Assembly: GCF_001189235.2 (NCBI RefSeq)
Contig: NZ_LFIP02000001.1
Location: forward strand, 992,001-1,056,000
Length of the DNA: 64,000 bases
Reading direction: 5' to 3'
Origin: Bradyrhizobium embrapense
Lineage (GTDB): Bacteria > Pseudomonadota > Alphaproteobacteria > Rhizobiales > Xanthobacteraceae
Each line of letters begins with the position of its first letter. The stretch's first letter is position 1. The position numbers were made by a program, and so were the translations under genes. A model generated the notes under the pieces. The model was not told the DNA's origin. It was given only the letters and a program-made list of their open reading frames with translations, and ran no database searches. This document shows, one piece after another, positions 8,291 through 17,761 of this stretch.

Positions 8291-9530
8291 CGACACCGTA
8301 ACCGGCAGCTCCGAACAAGCGGGCGTCGGCTCGGTTCGCGGCCGGGTCCTGATCATCGTCGAGAATCTTCCAGTCCCGTTCGATGTCCGGGTGTGGGCGG
8401 AGGCGACCACGTTGGTACGGCATGGCTACGAGGTGTCCGTGATCTGTCCCAAGGGACCGGGCGCAACGGCCTCGTTCGAGATGCTCGAGGGAATAGCAGT
8501 CTATCGCCATTGGATGCCTGCAGAAGGTCGTGGCGTGCTGGGCTACGCAGTAGAGTACAGCGTGGCGTTGTTCTGGGAGTTCGTGCTGAGCTTGAAAGTT
8601 CTAGCAACGCGCGGATTTGACGTCATCCACGCGTGCAATCCGCCGGATCTCATTTTCATCGTCGGTGCATTTCATAAGTTTCTGTTCGGGAAGTCGTTTG
8701 TTTTCGATCAGCACGACGTCAATCCAGAACTCTACGAAGCGAAATTTGGGCGTCGTGGCTTTCTTTGGCGCGTTATGGTTGTGCTCGAACGCATCACATT
8801 CGCATTGTCGGACGTATCGATTGCTACCAACCAATCGTATCGTACTGTTGCGATAGAACGGGGCCGAATGAGCCCGGATCGGGTGTTCGTCGTTCGCTCC
8901 GCTCCGAATGTCGCCCGCGTTCGCTCACTTCCGCCGGACCCTGCCTGGAAGAAGGGGCGACAGTATCTTGTCGGATATGTCGGTGTTATCGCGCGACAGG
9001 AGGGGCTCGACCTGCTGCTGGATTCGATCAGGCACATCCGCAGGACGCGGAACCGCGACGATATCCAGTTCGTGATCGTCGGCGGCGGACGGGAATTGGA
9101 GGAGCTCAAGAAGCTTGCGACGGCGCTCGAACTGGATGACGTGGTCACATTCACCGGCCGTGTCGATGACGACACGCTGTTCACCATCCTGTCGACGGCC
9201 GACGTCTGTGTGAATCCGGACCGCCCCAGTGCGATGAACGACAAGTCGACGATGCACAAGATCATGGAGTACATGACGTTGGGTAAGCCCATCGTCCAAT
9301 TCGACCTCACAGAGGGCCGCTTTTCGGCAGGAGATGCATCGCTGTATGTGCAGAATGCGGACACCGCCGAATTCGGCGACAAAATATTGGAGCTCTTGGA
9401 AGACCCGGCGAGGCGCGAAGCCATGGGTGCATTCGGTCGGGAACGGATTGGTGGCGAGCTCGCCTGGCATCATGCATCGACGAAGCTTTTGGCGGCTTAT
9501 GAAAAAGTATTCAAGCTAAGGGATAGATGA
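8271..9530 (+). CDS. Family 4 glycosyltransferase
   Basis: 419 residues from ATG 8271, overlapping the dehydrogenase gene by 20 bases. The N-terminal half has the ENLPVPFDVRVWAEATTLVR segment typical of one GT4 branch, and FDVIHACNPPDL. The C-terminal half starts at YLVGYVGVIARQEGLDLLLD and carries the donor-binding stretch with KIMEYMTLGKPIVQFD in place of the usual E-x7-E element. The likely role is adding one sugar of the repeat unit on the cytoplasmic membrane face. Coupling to the uronic-acid dehydrogenase suggests, without proof, that it uses that enzyme's product. Confidence 0.88.
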   Translation: MSTLSHDDTVTGSSEQAGVGSVRGRVLIIVENLPVPFDVRVWAEATTLVRHGYEVSVICPKGPGATASFEMLEGIAVYRHWMPAEGRGVLGYAVEYSVALFWEFVLSLKVLATRGFDVIHACNPPDLIFIVGAFHKFLFGKSFVFDQHDVNPELYEAKFGRRGFLWRVMVVLERITFALSDVSIATNQSYRTVAIERGRMSPDRVFVVRSAPNVARVRSLPPDPAWKKGRQYLVGYVGVIARQEGLDLLLDSIRHIRRTRNRDDIQFVIVGGGRELEELKKLATALELDDVVTFTGRVDDDTLFTILSTADVCVNPDRPSAMNDKSTMHKIMEYMTLGKPIVQFDLTEGRFSAGDASLYVQNADTAEFGDKILELLEDPARREAMGAFGRERIGGELAWHHASTKLLAAYEKVFKLRDR

Positions 9531-9601
9531 CGACAGGGACCGCTGCTTTTACATTTCGCTGGACGCCCCGTTCCCGCGATCAGGACGTTGCGCACCGTGG
9601 G

Positions 9602-10516
9602 TCACGGTTGCTCTGACGATACCGGCGTTAACGACCCGGTCGTTATCATCACATTTCGGTAGTTGACGGCAGTGGTCTCGGGTGCCGACGACCGATAGAT
9701 TCCGAATTCCCAATTGGTGCCGACGCCATAGCCTAGCGGCCCGCTGTAGTTCACGACCGGTGTCCCGTCGATCCAGACTTTCAGGTGGCCAGTCGGGTCA
9801 TTCGAGAATTGGGCCTGCACTTTCACGTCGTGATACTTGCCGGTCACGATCGGGTTGGGGTCGGTCCAGAGGGTCCTGGTGACGACGAAGCCTGCGCCGT
9901 TGCCCGGGTTCTTGCCCGGCGGGCAGTAGCGCGCAAGCACCTGCAGGTGATCGCCCCGCATGTTCAGCGCGACCGGAGGCGAGGTTCCCACGCCCGAGGC
10001 GTCGTCGTCATTGTGCCACTGTCCGACGATGAACCAGCCGGTCGCGCTGTTTACGAACGCCCCGTTGCTACCATTCGCCTCCACCATGAACTGGTAGCTG
10101 AGCGTGGTTAGCGTGGCGGCCGGATAGGTTACCGTGGAATTGATCTCGGAACGATCCACGGCCGAGCTGTCGTACCAAGCATGGTCGCCCTTGCGGACCT
10201 CGAAGCGCAGGGTCTGGGGGTCGGGATTGGTCAAACTGTAGCCCTGGTCTGCAACGTGAACGCCGTAGCTCACGTCGCCGATCCGAAAGCGGGTTCGCGG
10301 TTTACCGGAGAATGACGTGATCGACGAAGCAATTGCTCTACTGGTCGCCGTATTGCTGTCGGTGCCCGCAACATTGTCGGTCTCGACCGATGGGCCCTCG
10401 GCCAATAGCCTTCTCTGACCACCGGCATTGGCAAAGCTCGATGTCGATTCATTGGAGACTTCCGCCACGCTCCCAGCGAGCGCAAAGATAAGAGGTAAGA
10501 CTATTCTCATTGCCAT
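9602..10516 (-). CDS. Secreted polysaccharide lyase, heparin-lyase-I-like jelly roll
   Basis: About 304 residues. I chose ATG 10516 (ATG 10510 is equally good); the GTG at 10540 adds eight unlikely residues. A signal peptide is visible (MRIVLPLIFALAGSVAEVS). The mature part has features of the polysaccharide lyase family that includes heparin lyase I and glucuronan lyases: RFEVRKGDHAWYD, the DRSEI motif, a WFIVGQWHND strand, and a C-terminal VKVWIDG-like segment (LKVWIDGTPVVNY). Such enzymes cut uronic-acid-containing glycans by beta-elimination. Encoded inside a locus that makes uronic acids, it may trim or release the exported polysaccharide. It converges on the preceding glycosyltransferase gene. 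Confidence 0.75.
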   Translation of the reverse strand: MAMRIVLPLIFALAGSVAEVSNESTSSFANAGGQRRLLAEGPSVETDNVAGTDSNTATSRAIASSITSFSGKPRTRFRIGDVSYGVHVADQGYSLTNPDPQTLRFEVRKGDHAWYDSSAVDRSEINSTVTYPAATLTTLSYQFMVEANGSNGAFVNSATGWFIVGQWHNDDDASGVGTSPPVALNMRGDHLQVLARYCPPGKNPGNGAGFVVTRTLWTDPNPIVTGKYHDVKVQAQFSNDPTGHLKVWIDGTPVVNYSGPLGYGVGTNWEFGIYRSSAPETTAVNYRNVMITTGSLTPVSSEQP

Positions 10517-10649
10517 CCCGTTCGGTCCCGCAACCGCCACAAAACGGCGGTCATACGCAATCGTAACCCATTCAAATCTCGATACAATTTATCGGGGGAC
10601 TCAATCGAGGGAAAATAAGGACTACCGCCAGGCGTCGCATCACGGCGGC

Positions 10650-11807
10650 TCAGTGCATAACAGCCGCACCCGGTTGCCTCGACCTGGCCACAAGGGGCGT
10701 CAAAGCCGACATCAACTCGTCAGTCTTCACCATCGGGGAATGATTTGCCTTGACATAGATCTGGCATCGCCGGCTGAGCGTGTCGTATTCACCCGCGTCC
10801 ATGTTCCAAATCTCACTCACAGATCTTGAAAGCGTCAACTCGTCTTCAGCTGAAACGCCGAGAGCATGGCGCTCGACAATCGCGTCCGGATCGACATGCC
10901 GGCGCGTCACGATGGGTGCGCCGACGGCGAGCGCCTCGAGAAATGCGTTTGAGAAGCCTTCGAAATCCGATGTACAGAGAAGCATTGCCGCTTCTGATAG
11001 AAACTGTTGGACGTCGGCGCGCCGCACATAGCCAACCAACTCCACGTTTGGCAGCTGACGCAAGCCATTCAAGGCGTCCAACGTCGCTTGATCGGTATTG
11101 GGCGAGGTCATCCCCGCCACGCGAAACTTGACGGCCGGCAATGCCTTGGCGATCCGAAACAGCAACGGCAGATTCTTCGGATAGCGGAAGACACCGAGCC
11201 AGGCAACGTATCCGCGTTTGGCGCGCGGCAAAGGAGCGGCCGCGTCCTCCGCCACTGCAAACGGATTATGAAGGACGTGCACCGGCTTGTCCGGAAAGAG
11301 CGCGGCCAGCTTCCCGCGTTGGTACTCATTCTGACAGAGAAATCCGGCTGTATGATGCCGGGCCCACGAGTACGATATCCATTCATGAGCTGGAAGGAGC
11401 GCCTTGCATCTTTCATCGACATCTATGTCGCTTACAACGCGATAGACGAACGGAACCTTTAGTTGGTCGGCGACGAACGCCATGATGGCGGTATGTATCC
11501 CACATACTCCCTGGACCAGGATATCCGGGTGATAGCTGCGGGCGGCCGCCAGTACTTTCGGGATATACGAATAGAAATACTTCGCGACCCGAATCCCGCG
11601 ATCGGGATCATAAGTTTCGATAAGCTTGATTTGCTGTCCCGAACCAACATGCTCCAACGCCCCCTTCCAGGTGAGGACGGCGGTCTCGTGACCGGCATTT
11701 TGAAGCGCGCGTAGCCATACTGCGAGCTCGATCGCCCACCCGCCGATCGGATAGTTTTCGTCTTTCATCAGATAAGGAATGGAAAAATCCATCGAGAGAA
11801 TACGCAC
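10650..11807 (-). CDS. Family 4 glycosyltransferase
   Basis: 385 residues starting at GTG 11807, with GAGG about eight bases upstream. The N-terminus has the GGWAIELAVWLRALQNAGHE acceptor-domain glycine turn. The C-terminal domain has GYVAWLGVFRYPKNLPLLFRIA and the donor-binding region LCTSDFEGFSNAFLEALAVGAPIV, which keeps the E-x7-E spacing of GT4 catalysis. It should add one residue of the repeat unit. It lies on the minus strand, 117 bases downstream of a methyltransferase gene, and 133 bases separate it from the lyase gene. Confidence 0.88.
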   Translation of the reverse strand: MRILSMDFSIPYLMKDENYPIGGWAIELAVWLRALQNAGHETAVLTWKGALEHVGSGQQIKLIETYDPDRGIRVAKYFYSYIPKVLAAARSYHPDILVQGVCGIHTAIMAFVADQLKVPFVYRVVSDIDVDERCKALLPAHEWISYSWARHHTAGFLCQNEYQRGKLAALFPDKPVHVLHNPFAVAEDAAAPLPRAKRGYVAWLGVFRYPKNLPLLFRIAKALPAVKFRVAGMTSPNTDQATLDALNGLRQLPNVELVGYVRRADVQQFLSEAAMLLCTSDFEGFSNAFLEALAVGAPIVTRRHVDPDAIVERHALGVSAEDELTLSRSVSEIWNMDAGEYDTLSRRCQIYVKANHSPMVKTDELMSALTPLVARSRQPGAAVMH

Positions 11808-11923
11808 CCCGACACCTCGTGCCTAATGGGACCGCAACATAAAACGACGCTCGGCGACAGGTAGGTCGCCTTGCGCAGCGAAGGGGCGGGCACTTCCGTC
11901 ATCGAGCACGAGATCGTCCTGCG

Positions 11924-12811
11924 TCAGGCTGACAACACGATATCCCCAATCTCGCTACCCTCCCCTAGCTCGGCCACCACCTCAAACTTGTTCGCGCAGC
12001 TCAGCCGGAAGAGCGTGCCGTGGTTAGTGCCGTTCGCAAGCGTTCGGTTCACGATGAGGAACGAACCGGCACCGACCAGGCGATCCCGCAGATTGTTGAC
12101 GGCGCGGCGCAACTGCGCTTCGTTGAAATAGCCATGATTGAGCAGATTTGACACGCGGATCGCGTCGAACCGGCCGCGCAGTCGAGCAGGGTTCGGCGCC
12201 AGAATATCATCCTCGGCAAAACTCAGCCGAGCGTCGTCGCGCGCACGCGGGTTCACCAGAAGGACATCCCTTCCCCCTTCCCGCATGTTCGTCAGCGGCA
12301 GCAGCACGCCGGCAAGTGTGTTGAGCGCGGCGACCACGAATCCAGTGCCCTTGAGAAAATCCCGGGGACCATTCAGGTACCAACGCACCGGACGATTGGC
12401 AACGATGTGCTGAAGCACCTTGCCGTCACGATCGAGAAGAACCTCATATCCCGGCAACAGACGCACGAGGCTCCCGCGCATACACAGATCGGTCGCCAGA
12501 ATCTTCGCATCGATGTCAGCGCGCGTTAGGGCATCGGCCCATTCGAGTGAGGAAATCCCTGATGATACGCCGACGTCCATGATCTGGCTCGGTTTGCTGC
12601 CCAGCTTCTTCCACTCACCGATAACCAGCATATTGAGATCATCGAGGCGATGATGATCAGTGGTCTTGTAGGTACCGTTCCGCAAGCGGATTGAGGCAAA
12701 GAACGCCGCCTCCTGTGTCTGCGTAAACGCATCAGCTTCCGTCAAGAAATTCCTTGCATTCAAAGCCACGCCGTCCCCAAAATCTCTGGAGAAGCGCATC
12801 AGGACCGCCAT
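11924..12811 (-). CDS. SAM-dependent methyltransferase-like protein
   Basis: 295 residues from ATG 12811, which has a GAGGG site eight bases upstream (a GTG at 12820 is the less likely alternative). The motif I region reads IMDVGVSSGISSLEW, followed by an acidic loop (ILATDLCM). Later, RFDAIRVSNLLNHGYF and LRRAVNNLRDRLVGAGSFLIVNRT match the post-motif strands of Rossmann methyltransferases. The arrangement somewhat resembles CheR-type catalytic domains. It may methylate a sugar or a lipid-linked intermediate; the target is unknown. It sits between glycosyltransferase and hydrolase genes in the polysaccharide locus. Confidence 0.65.
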   Translation of the reverse strand: MAVLMRFSRDFGDGVALNARNFLTEADAFTQTQEAAFFASIRLRNGTYKTTDHHRLDDLNMLVIGEWKKLGSKPSQIMDVGVSSGISSLEWADALTRADIDAKILATDLCMRGSLVRLLPGYEVLLDRDGKVLQHIVANRPVRWYLNGPRDFLKGTGFVVAALNTLAGVLLPLTNMREGGRDVLLVNPRARDDARLSFAEDDILAPNPARLRGRFDAIRVSNLLNHGYFNEAQLRRAVNNLRDRLVGAGSFLIVNRTLANGTNHGTLFRLSCANKFEVVAELGEGSEIGDIVLSA

Positions 12812-13150
12812 GTACCGCACCCTCGGCTCGTCTCTCTCAGGATCGCTCGAAATCTATCGACTGAAGGCACACGGCTCTCGGTGCGCCTCCTTTCGCTCGC
12901 AAGCATAAGCTTTTGGATCGATATGCAGCTCGACCCTTTCGGATTACCCATTCTCGATCACAGCAAGGGCCGGGCCAGCCGGATCCGAATGTGCGCAGAC
13001 CAAGGAGAGCTCTGCAGCCCTCTGGAAGCGGCTTGTCTCGCTTGCAGATTGCAGCCGCATGCGGCGGCGGATGGCGCCGGCAGCGGCGGTGATTTCAACG
13101 GTTGACGACTTCGCTACCGGAACTGCCGTCTTCTTGCTAGAAATGCTCAC
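12812..13150. other. 339-bp divergent intergenic region
   Basis: This lies between the methyltransferase (leftward) and the beta-lactamase-fold hydrolase (rightward) and presumably carries both promoters. No gene, repeat or clear promoter was recognised. Confidence 0.4.
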
Positions 13151-14449
13151 ATGGTCCAATCCACTGGCCACCTGCGGCACTCCACGTCAATGCTTCTCGA
13201 CGCCGGCCGTATCGCGTTGCTCATCATCATGGGCAGCATCGCGACCCTCTCGGCTGCGCGTGCACAGAACGGCGCGCCCTCGGGCAGCAGCGACGGCTTC
13301 GAACAGCGCATGCAGCGTATCGTGAATGGACTGCGGGCTGACATCGCAGGCGCTGCCCCGATGAAGCTTGCGGATCGGATGAACGAGCTGCACGTTCCTG
13401 GCGTCAGCATGGCGGTGGTTCATGGCGGCGTCGTCCACGCGCGCGGGTTCGGGATTGCCACCATTGGTGGTCCGCCTGTAACGCCTGATACTCTGTTCCA
13501 GGCAGCGTCGATCAGCAAACCGGTGACCGCTGTAGCGGCGCTCGCGTTGGTTCAAGCCGCGAAGCTCGATCTCGACAGCGACGTCAATCTATTCCTCAAT
13601 ACCTGGAAGCTCCCTGCTAACTCGTTCACCGATCAGTCGAAGGTTACACTTCGAAGGCTGCTGAATCATTCGGCTGGCATAACCGTTCCTTATTTTCCGG
13701 GATATCCTGCCGGCACACCGATTCCGTCGCTCGTCGACGTTCTCAACGGCGCGTCGCTGTTGTGTCGCGACCTAACCCGGTTCCGGCCGCCATCGCACGA
13801 TAGGTTTGCACTATGCGGCTCTGCAAATACCGCGCCTGTCGTTGTCGATCATGAGCCTGGCACACGGTTCAAGTACTCCAGCGGCGGCTATGCCATTGTG
13901 CAGCAACTGCTCGTCGACGTGACCGGCAAACCGTTTCCAGATTTGCTAGAGGACGTCGTCCTCAGGCCGTACGGGATGACCCACAGCAGTTTCCTGCAGC
14001 CGCTGCCCAAAAATGAAACTCCCATGGCCGCAACACCCTACCGAGCGACCGGCGAGCCGGTGCCGGGCGGTCCGCATGTCTATCCCGAACTGGCTGCCGC
14101 GGGATTGTGGACGACACCGACTGACGTTGCGCATTTTGCTCTCGGTTTGGTCCGCGCCTGGACCGGTCGCGATGCTCCCGTCCTGTCCCAGGCTACGGCT
14201 CTCCAAATGCTCACACCCGGCCTTGGCAACTACGGCCTTGGCCCGATTGTATTGGGGGTCGCGCCGCATCGACGAATTCTGCATGCAGGCGTCAACGATG
14301 GGTTCGTCAGCTTGATGACGATGTTCGAAAATGGAGATGGCGCTGTCATCATGACGAACGGAGATCAAGGCGGAGAGTTGGCCAACGAACTGATCCGCAG
14401 TATCGCAACCGAATACGATTGGCCGGATGGCCAGCCGAAGGCCCACTGA
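13151..14449 (+). CDS. Exported serine hydrolase of the class C beta-lactamase family
   Basis: 432 residues from ATG 13151 with a hydrophobic export signal (ALLIIMGSIATLSAARAQ) ending near residue 39. The three landmarks of the fold are present: the nucleophile motif S-I-S-K (Ser120, Lys123), Y-S-S (Tyr242) in place of Y-x-N, and H-A-G (His378) in place of K-T-G. That combination is usual in the esterase/peptidase members of this family rather than in true resistance enzymes. In a polysaccharide locus it may act as an esterase or transacylase in the periplasm. No antibiotic role can be claimed. Confidence 0.8.
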   Translation: MVQSTGHLRHSTSMLLDAGRIALLIIMGSIATLSAARAQNGAPSGSSDGFEQRMQRIVNGLRADIAGAAPMKLADRMNELHVPGVSMAVVHGGVVHARGFGIATIGGPPVTPDTLFQAASISKPVTAVAALALVQAAKLDLDSDVNLFLNTWKLPANSFTDQSKVTLRRLLNHSAGITVPYFPGYPAGTPIPSLVDVLNGASLLCRDLTRFRPPSHDRFALCGSANTAPVVVDHEPGTRFKYSSGGYAIVQQLLVDVTGKPFPDLLEDVVLRPYGMTHSSFLQPLPKNETPMAATPYRATGEPVPGGPHVYPELAAAGLWTTPTDVAHFALGLVRAWTGRDAPVLSQATALQMLTPGLGNYGLGPIVLGVAPHRRILHAGVNDGFVSLMTMFENGDGAVIMTNGDQGGELANELIRSIATEYDWPDGQPKAH

Positions 14450-14548
14450 CGAGTCGACGTTCCGCCTTGGCTCGTCACCGGGCTTCGCTCGCCGTCGCGC
14501 GCTCCCGCCAATACTCAGGCAACTCCACACGAAGCGGATCGCCGTCCG

Positions 14549-16003
14549 TCACGCACCGAGAACTCCCCATTCTCTCCGGACCTCGGCCAGTGTTCGATAG
14601 TATCCGGTCACAAACAACATCGCGACATAACCCACCAGAACGGCAACCGGACCAACCAGCGCAGCAACAGGCACCGGCGCGTGCAGCAGGTCAAATGAAA
14701 ACCGCACCAGTATTGCCGCCGACACCGACGCGACCAGAATTAGTCCGAGATTCTTCCAATCTTGCAACCTTGCGATCGGAATGCTCATGACCTTTGAAAG
14801 TCTTCTCAGAAACAGAACGTACACAACGAAGGTCGTGAGTACCGACCCGATCGCCGCACCTGGCAAACCGTAGTACCAGACGCCGGCCAGGCTCGTTAGC
14901 ACTGCAAACGGCAGGATCGCAGCTTCGTACCGCATGTTGGCCGATCCCTGCCCAAACACATTGAGCAGAGTGGTAATCTCGGTCGAGATCAACGTTTGTA
15001 TCAAGTAGATGCGCAGCACGGGAGCACCACTCACGTACTCCTTCGTAAACAGCAACTGAATGACCTCGTCCGCAAAGACGAACAGTGCCGCGATCGCAGG
15101 GAACATAACCGCACTGATGATAACGTTGCCCTGATTGTTCAGCCGCAACAGTTCTTCGTGGCGTCCAAGCGAGTGGAAATGACTCATCCGCGGCAAGAGC
15201 AAATTCCCCAGCCCGCCTCTCAAGACTTCGAACGGCATAAGGAGCATGGTTGCAATCGAAAAAATGCCAAACATACCCGACGAGAACATCGTCGCGACAA
15301 TCCACAGTTCCGCCTGCTTCCGTATGCTCCAAAGCAGACCGGCCACACCGAACGGAAGGGCGTAGCGAAGCTGCGCGCGGAACTGCTCCTTGTCGATTGG
15401 AAAAATTCGAATGCCGCAATTGCGCGCAATGAAGACAGCAAGAAGCACCAAGCGCACGCCAGCGGCTATCAGAGCAGCGATGAGTACCTCTTCAAATCGA
15501 TGGAAAACGAGTGCTGCGGAAATTATCAGCACGGCTCTTAGCACGGATGAAGCCAAGATGGCCTGCGCTTGCCAGCGGATCTGCCCGACGGCGTTGGGGA
15601 CCACATCCAGCAACAAGCCCAAGTTCCAGACAAACAGGAAAATCGCCAGTAACAGACCATGGTCGTGCAGCAGATCTTTCATGCCCGTTGGAAGGGCATG
15701 ACGAAAGACAACGATGAGAAGCAGCGCAAACGTCGTCGTGGCGAGCAGGAACAGCACCGTCTGGCCGACGTAGATTCGGCGTCCCTCCGCATCCAGCCGG
15801 ACAAAGAAGAAAAGCAGGCTTCGGGGCATATTGAAGGAAAACAACAGGGCTACCGTCGTCACAAGCAGCCAGAACAGCCTGTATTCACCGAACGCCGTGG
15901 GACCGATCGTTCGCACCAGAACGATCGGCGTCAACAGCATGATGACCTGCTCGGTGTACTGTGCAGCCGAGAGCAAGATTCCTTGACGCAGTATGGATGC
16001 CAT
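14549..16003 (-). CDS. Wzx-type polysaccharide flippase
   Basis: 484 residues from ATG 16003, with about 12-14 hydrophobic helices and the layout of the MATE/MOP polysaccharide transporter family. These move undecaprenyl-linked repeat units from the cytoplasmic to the periplasmic face of the inner membrane. The N-terminal QGILLSAAQYTEQVIMLLTPIVLVR and the internal repeat (LRYALPFGVAGLLWSIRKQAELWIV) are typical. It is the only flippase in the window and fits with the Wzy-like protein at 19034-20374 to make a Wzx/Wzy pathway. Confidence 0.88.
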   Translation of the reverse strand: MASILRQGILLSAAQYTEQVIMLLTPIVLVRTIGPTAFGEYRLFWLLVTTVALLFSFNMPRSLLFFFVRLDAEGRRIYVGQTVLFLLATTTFALLLIVVFRHALPTGMKDLLHDHGLLLAIFLFVWNLGLLLDVVPNAVGQIRWQAQAILASSVLRAVLIISAALVFHRFEEVLIAALIAAGVRLVLLAVFIARNCGIRIFPIDKEQFRAQLRYALPFGVAGLLWSIRKQAELWIVATMFSSGMFGIFSIATMLLMPFEVLRGGLGNLLLPRMSHFHSLGRHEELLRLNNQGNVIISAVMFPAIAALFVFADEVIQLLFTKEYVSGAPVLRIYLIQTLISTEITTLLNVFGQGSANMRYEAAILPFAVLTSLAGVWYYGLPGAAIGSVLTTFVVYVLFLRRLSKVMSIPIARLQDWKNLGLILVASVSAAILVRFSFDLLHAPVPVAALVGPVAVLVGYVAMLFVTGYYRTLAEVRREWGVLGA

Positions 16004-16235
16004 GAATCAACGACCTCGCGACGGCGTCGACGACCAGAAGCGCGGATCGCGATCGGCAAACCTTCCAGGAAGACCGTCAGAACTCACTGAGTGACTTCCA
16101 GAAGCACGGGACAGCGCGATCGCACGAATCGCCCAACAGTTTGATGGCAATCGGATCACTCTCGCCTCACCCTTCTCGCACTACTCCTCGTTAATCTCGA
16201 ACCGAGGGCAGCCATGACCGAACCTCTCGCGGCAC

Positions 16236-17459
16236 TCATACCGAGGCCAACAGCGCATCCATGTCACGAGCGACCTTTTTCCACGTGTAGTGCTCCAGCA
16301 TGACTTTTCGAGCACTCTGGATCATGGAATGCCGAAGGCCTTCGTCTTCGATCAGCAGCCCGATCGCTGCCGCGATCTTCTCGGGCTCGTCGGCTCGCAT
16401 GTAATCGACGCCTTCTCGCGCCATGCCGAGCGCTTCAATGCCCACTCCCGTTGAAACCACGGCCAACCCCATGGCAAATGCTTCAAGTACCTTGTTCTTC
16501 AATCCACTGCCAATTCGCATCGGATTTACCATGATCGGGTACTCAGCGAGCACCGAGCAGATATCTTCGACGAAACCAGTGAGGCGAATGCCATCGTCCC
16601 GCTTCGCTTCCTCCAGAATCCAGCTCTCGGCATCCTTGCCCACCACGCACCACTCAATTCCGGCCGGAGCCAGGTACGGTCGATAGACGTACTGGTAGAA
16701 AAACCGGACCGCATCACTGTTTGGTTTGAAGGCAAGGTTGCCCCAAAATGCCACTCCCCTCCGCTTGGCGACACGCGCATTTGCGTCGAATGTGTCCGCC
16801 AGGTCCGGCGAGACCCCGTTCGGTACCGTGCTAACGTTCGCAGTCCTGCCAGACAGCCTGCAAACAGTATCAGAATCTGCATCATTGACGGTCGTGACGT
16901 GGTTGAACCAGACCGGCAAACACGCCTCCGCCCTTGCACGGCGCGCGAGCATCAGGCGCGCGTCGAGACGCGTTTTCAGCTGCGCGGGCCACGGCGGAAA
17001 GAACTGCATTTGTCTGGTCAGCGTCAGCACTTCACTGTCAATGAGATCAAAGAGTATTGTCTTATCGCCCGAAAACGGCCGGACGAACTCTGCAAGCACG
17101 AGGCAGAAGACGATCATGTGATCGATGCTGTTCTCTTCGCAGAAGGCGGCTATCGCTTTGATGACCGTTGAAAAGTGATCCGGATAAGAGAGCGAGAAGT
17201 AGTCGGACTCATTTCGACGGAAGTGCCTCCTCAGTGAGGGCCTGCGAGCCGGAAACTTCGGCGTTTCCGCAATCTTCTTGAAGACATCGGACAAGCCAAC
17301 CAAGCTGGCACTGGACGCGTCTGTTGAACCGAGGTTCACCGTCAGAAGGTACAGTTCATGCAGCTTCGCCAATTCCCGGCACAAGTGCCACACACGCAGG
17401 TCATGGCCGTTGGTCAGGCTTGCGAGCGGCTTATGCGTTACGACCAGGATGCGCGTCAC
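16236..17459 (-). CDS. Family 4 glycosyltransferase
   Basis: 407 residues starting at GTG 17459; no good ribosome site precedes it. The start ILVVTHKPLASLTNGHDLRVWHLCREL resembles glycosyltransferases that begin with a conserved N-G-x-x-x-R segment. The C-terminal half has VAFWGNLAFKPNSDAVRFF, then VNPMRIGSGLKNKVLEAFAMGLAVVST, the donor-binding motif of this GT4 branch. The initiation codon shares bases with the stop codon of an upstream 100-codon frame, which I do not accept as a gene. It lies in the minus-strand block with the FkbM methyltransferase and the flippase. Confidence 0.87.
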   Translation of the reverse strand: MTRILVVTHKPLASLTNGHDLRVWHLCRELAKLHELYLLTVNLGSTDASSASLVGLSDVFKKIAETPKFPARRPSLRRHFRRNESDYFSLSYPDHFSTVIKAIAAFCEENSIDHMIVFCLVLAEFVRPFSGDKTILFDLIDSEVLTLTRQMQFFPPWPAQLKTRLDARLMLARRARAEACLPVWFNHVTTVNDADSDTVCRLSGRTANVSTVPNGVSPDLADTFDANARVAKRRGVAFWGNLAFKPNSDAVRFFYQYVYRPYLAPAGIEWCVVGKDAESWILEEAKRDDGIRLTGFVEDICSVLAEYPIMVNPMRIGSGLKNKVLEAFAMGLAVVSTGVGIEALGMAREGVDYMRADEPEKIAAAIGLLIEDEGLRHSMIQSARKVMLEHYTWKKVARDMDALLASV

Positions 17460-17761
17460 GACAATTCATCGACTTTCGACTGGGATAGGCGGAACCGGGC
17501 ACAGCATGATGCGGCCAGGGCCTTGACCCATCTGGTGGAGTCGAGCTTTCCGGTTCGGATTTGAGCCCATTTGGCTTTCCGGTGCAACGGGAGGCGGCGC
17601 CCCAGTGGAGCGACCGGTCTCACTGCCTTGCTCTTTGTGAGTAGTACTTCGACGTCGACTGGTCCCGTAAGCCGGGAGCGGCCGCGAATCGGTGACCGAC
17701 GCACCGCTCGCTCACAAACGCTATGGCGTGTGCGACGGGGATCAAGGCACTGGGGCAAGCG
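17460..17761. other. 302-bp gap between FkbM and glycosyltransferase genes
   Basis: A 100-codon TTG-started open frame fills most of this gap and ends by overlapping the GTG start of the glycosyltransferase, but its sequence is arginine-rich and lacks any domain-like pattern. I see no other feature. Confidence 0.4.

Noticed and set aside
17456..17758. 100-codon minus-strand frame whose stop overlaps the GTG of the glycosyltransferase
   Set aside because: TTG start without ribosome site, arginine-rich composition, no domain pattern. An in-register TGA occurs at any GTGA start, so the overlap is weak evidence.
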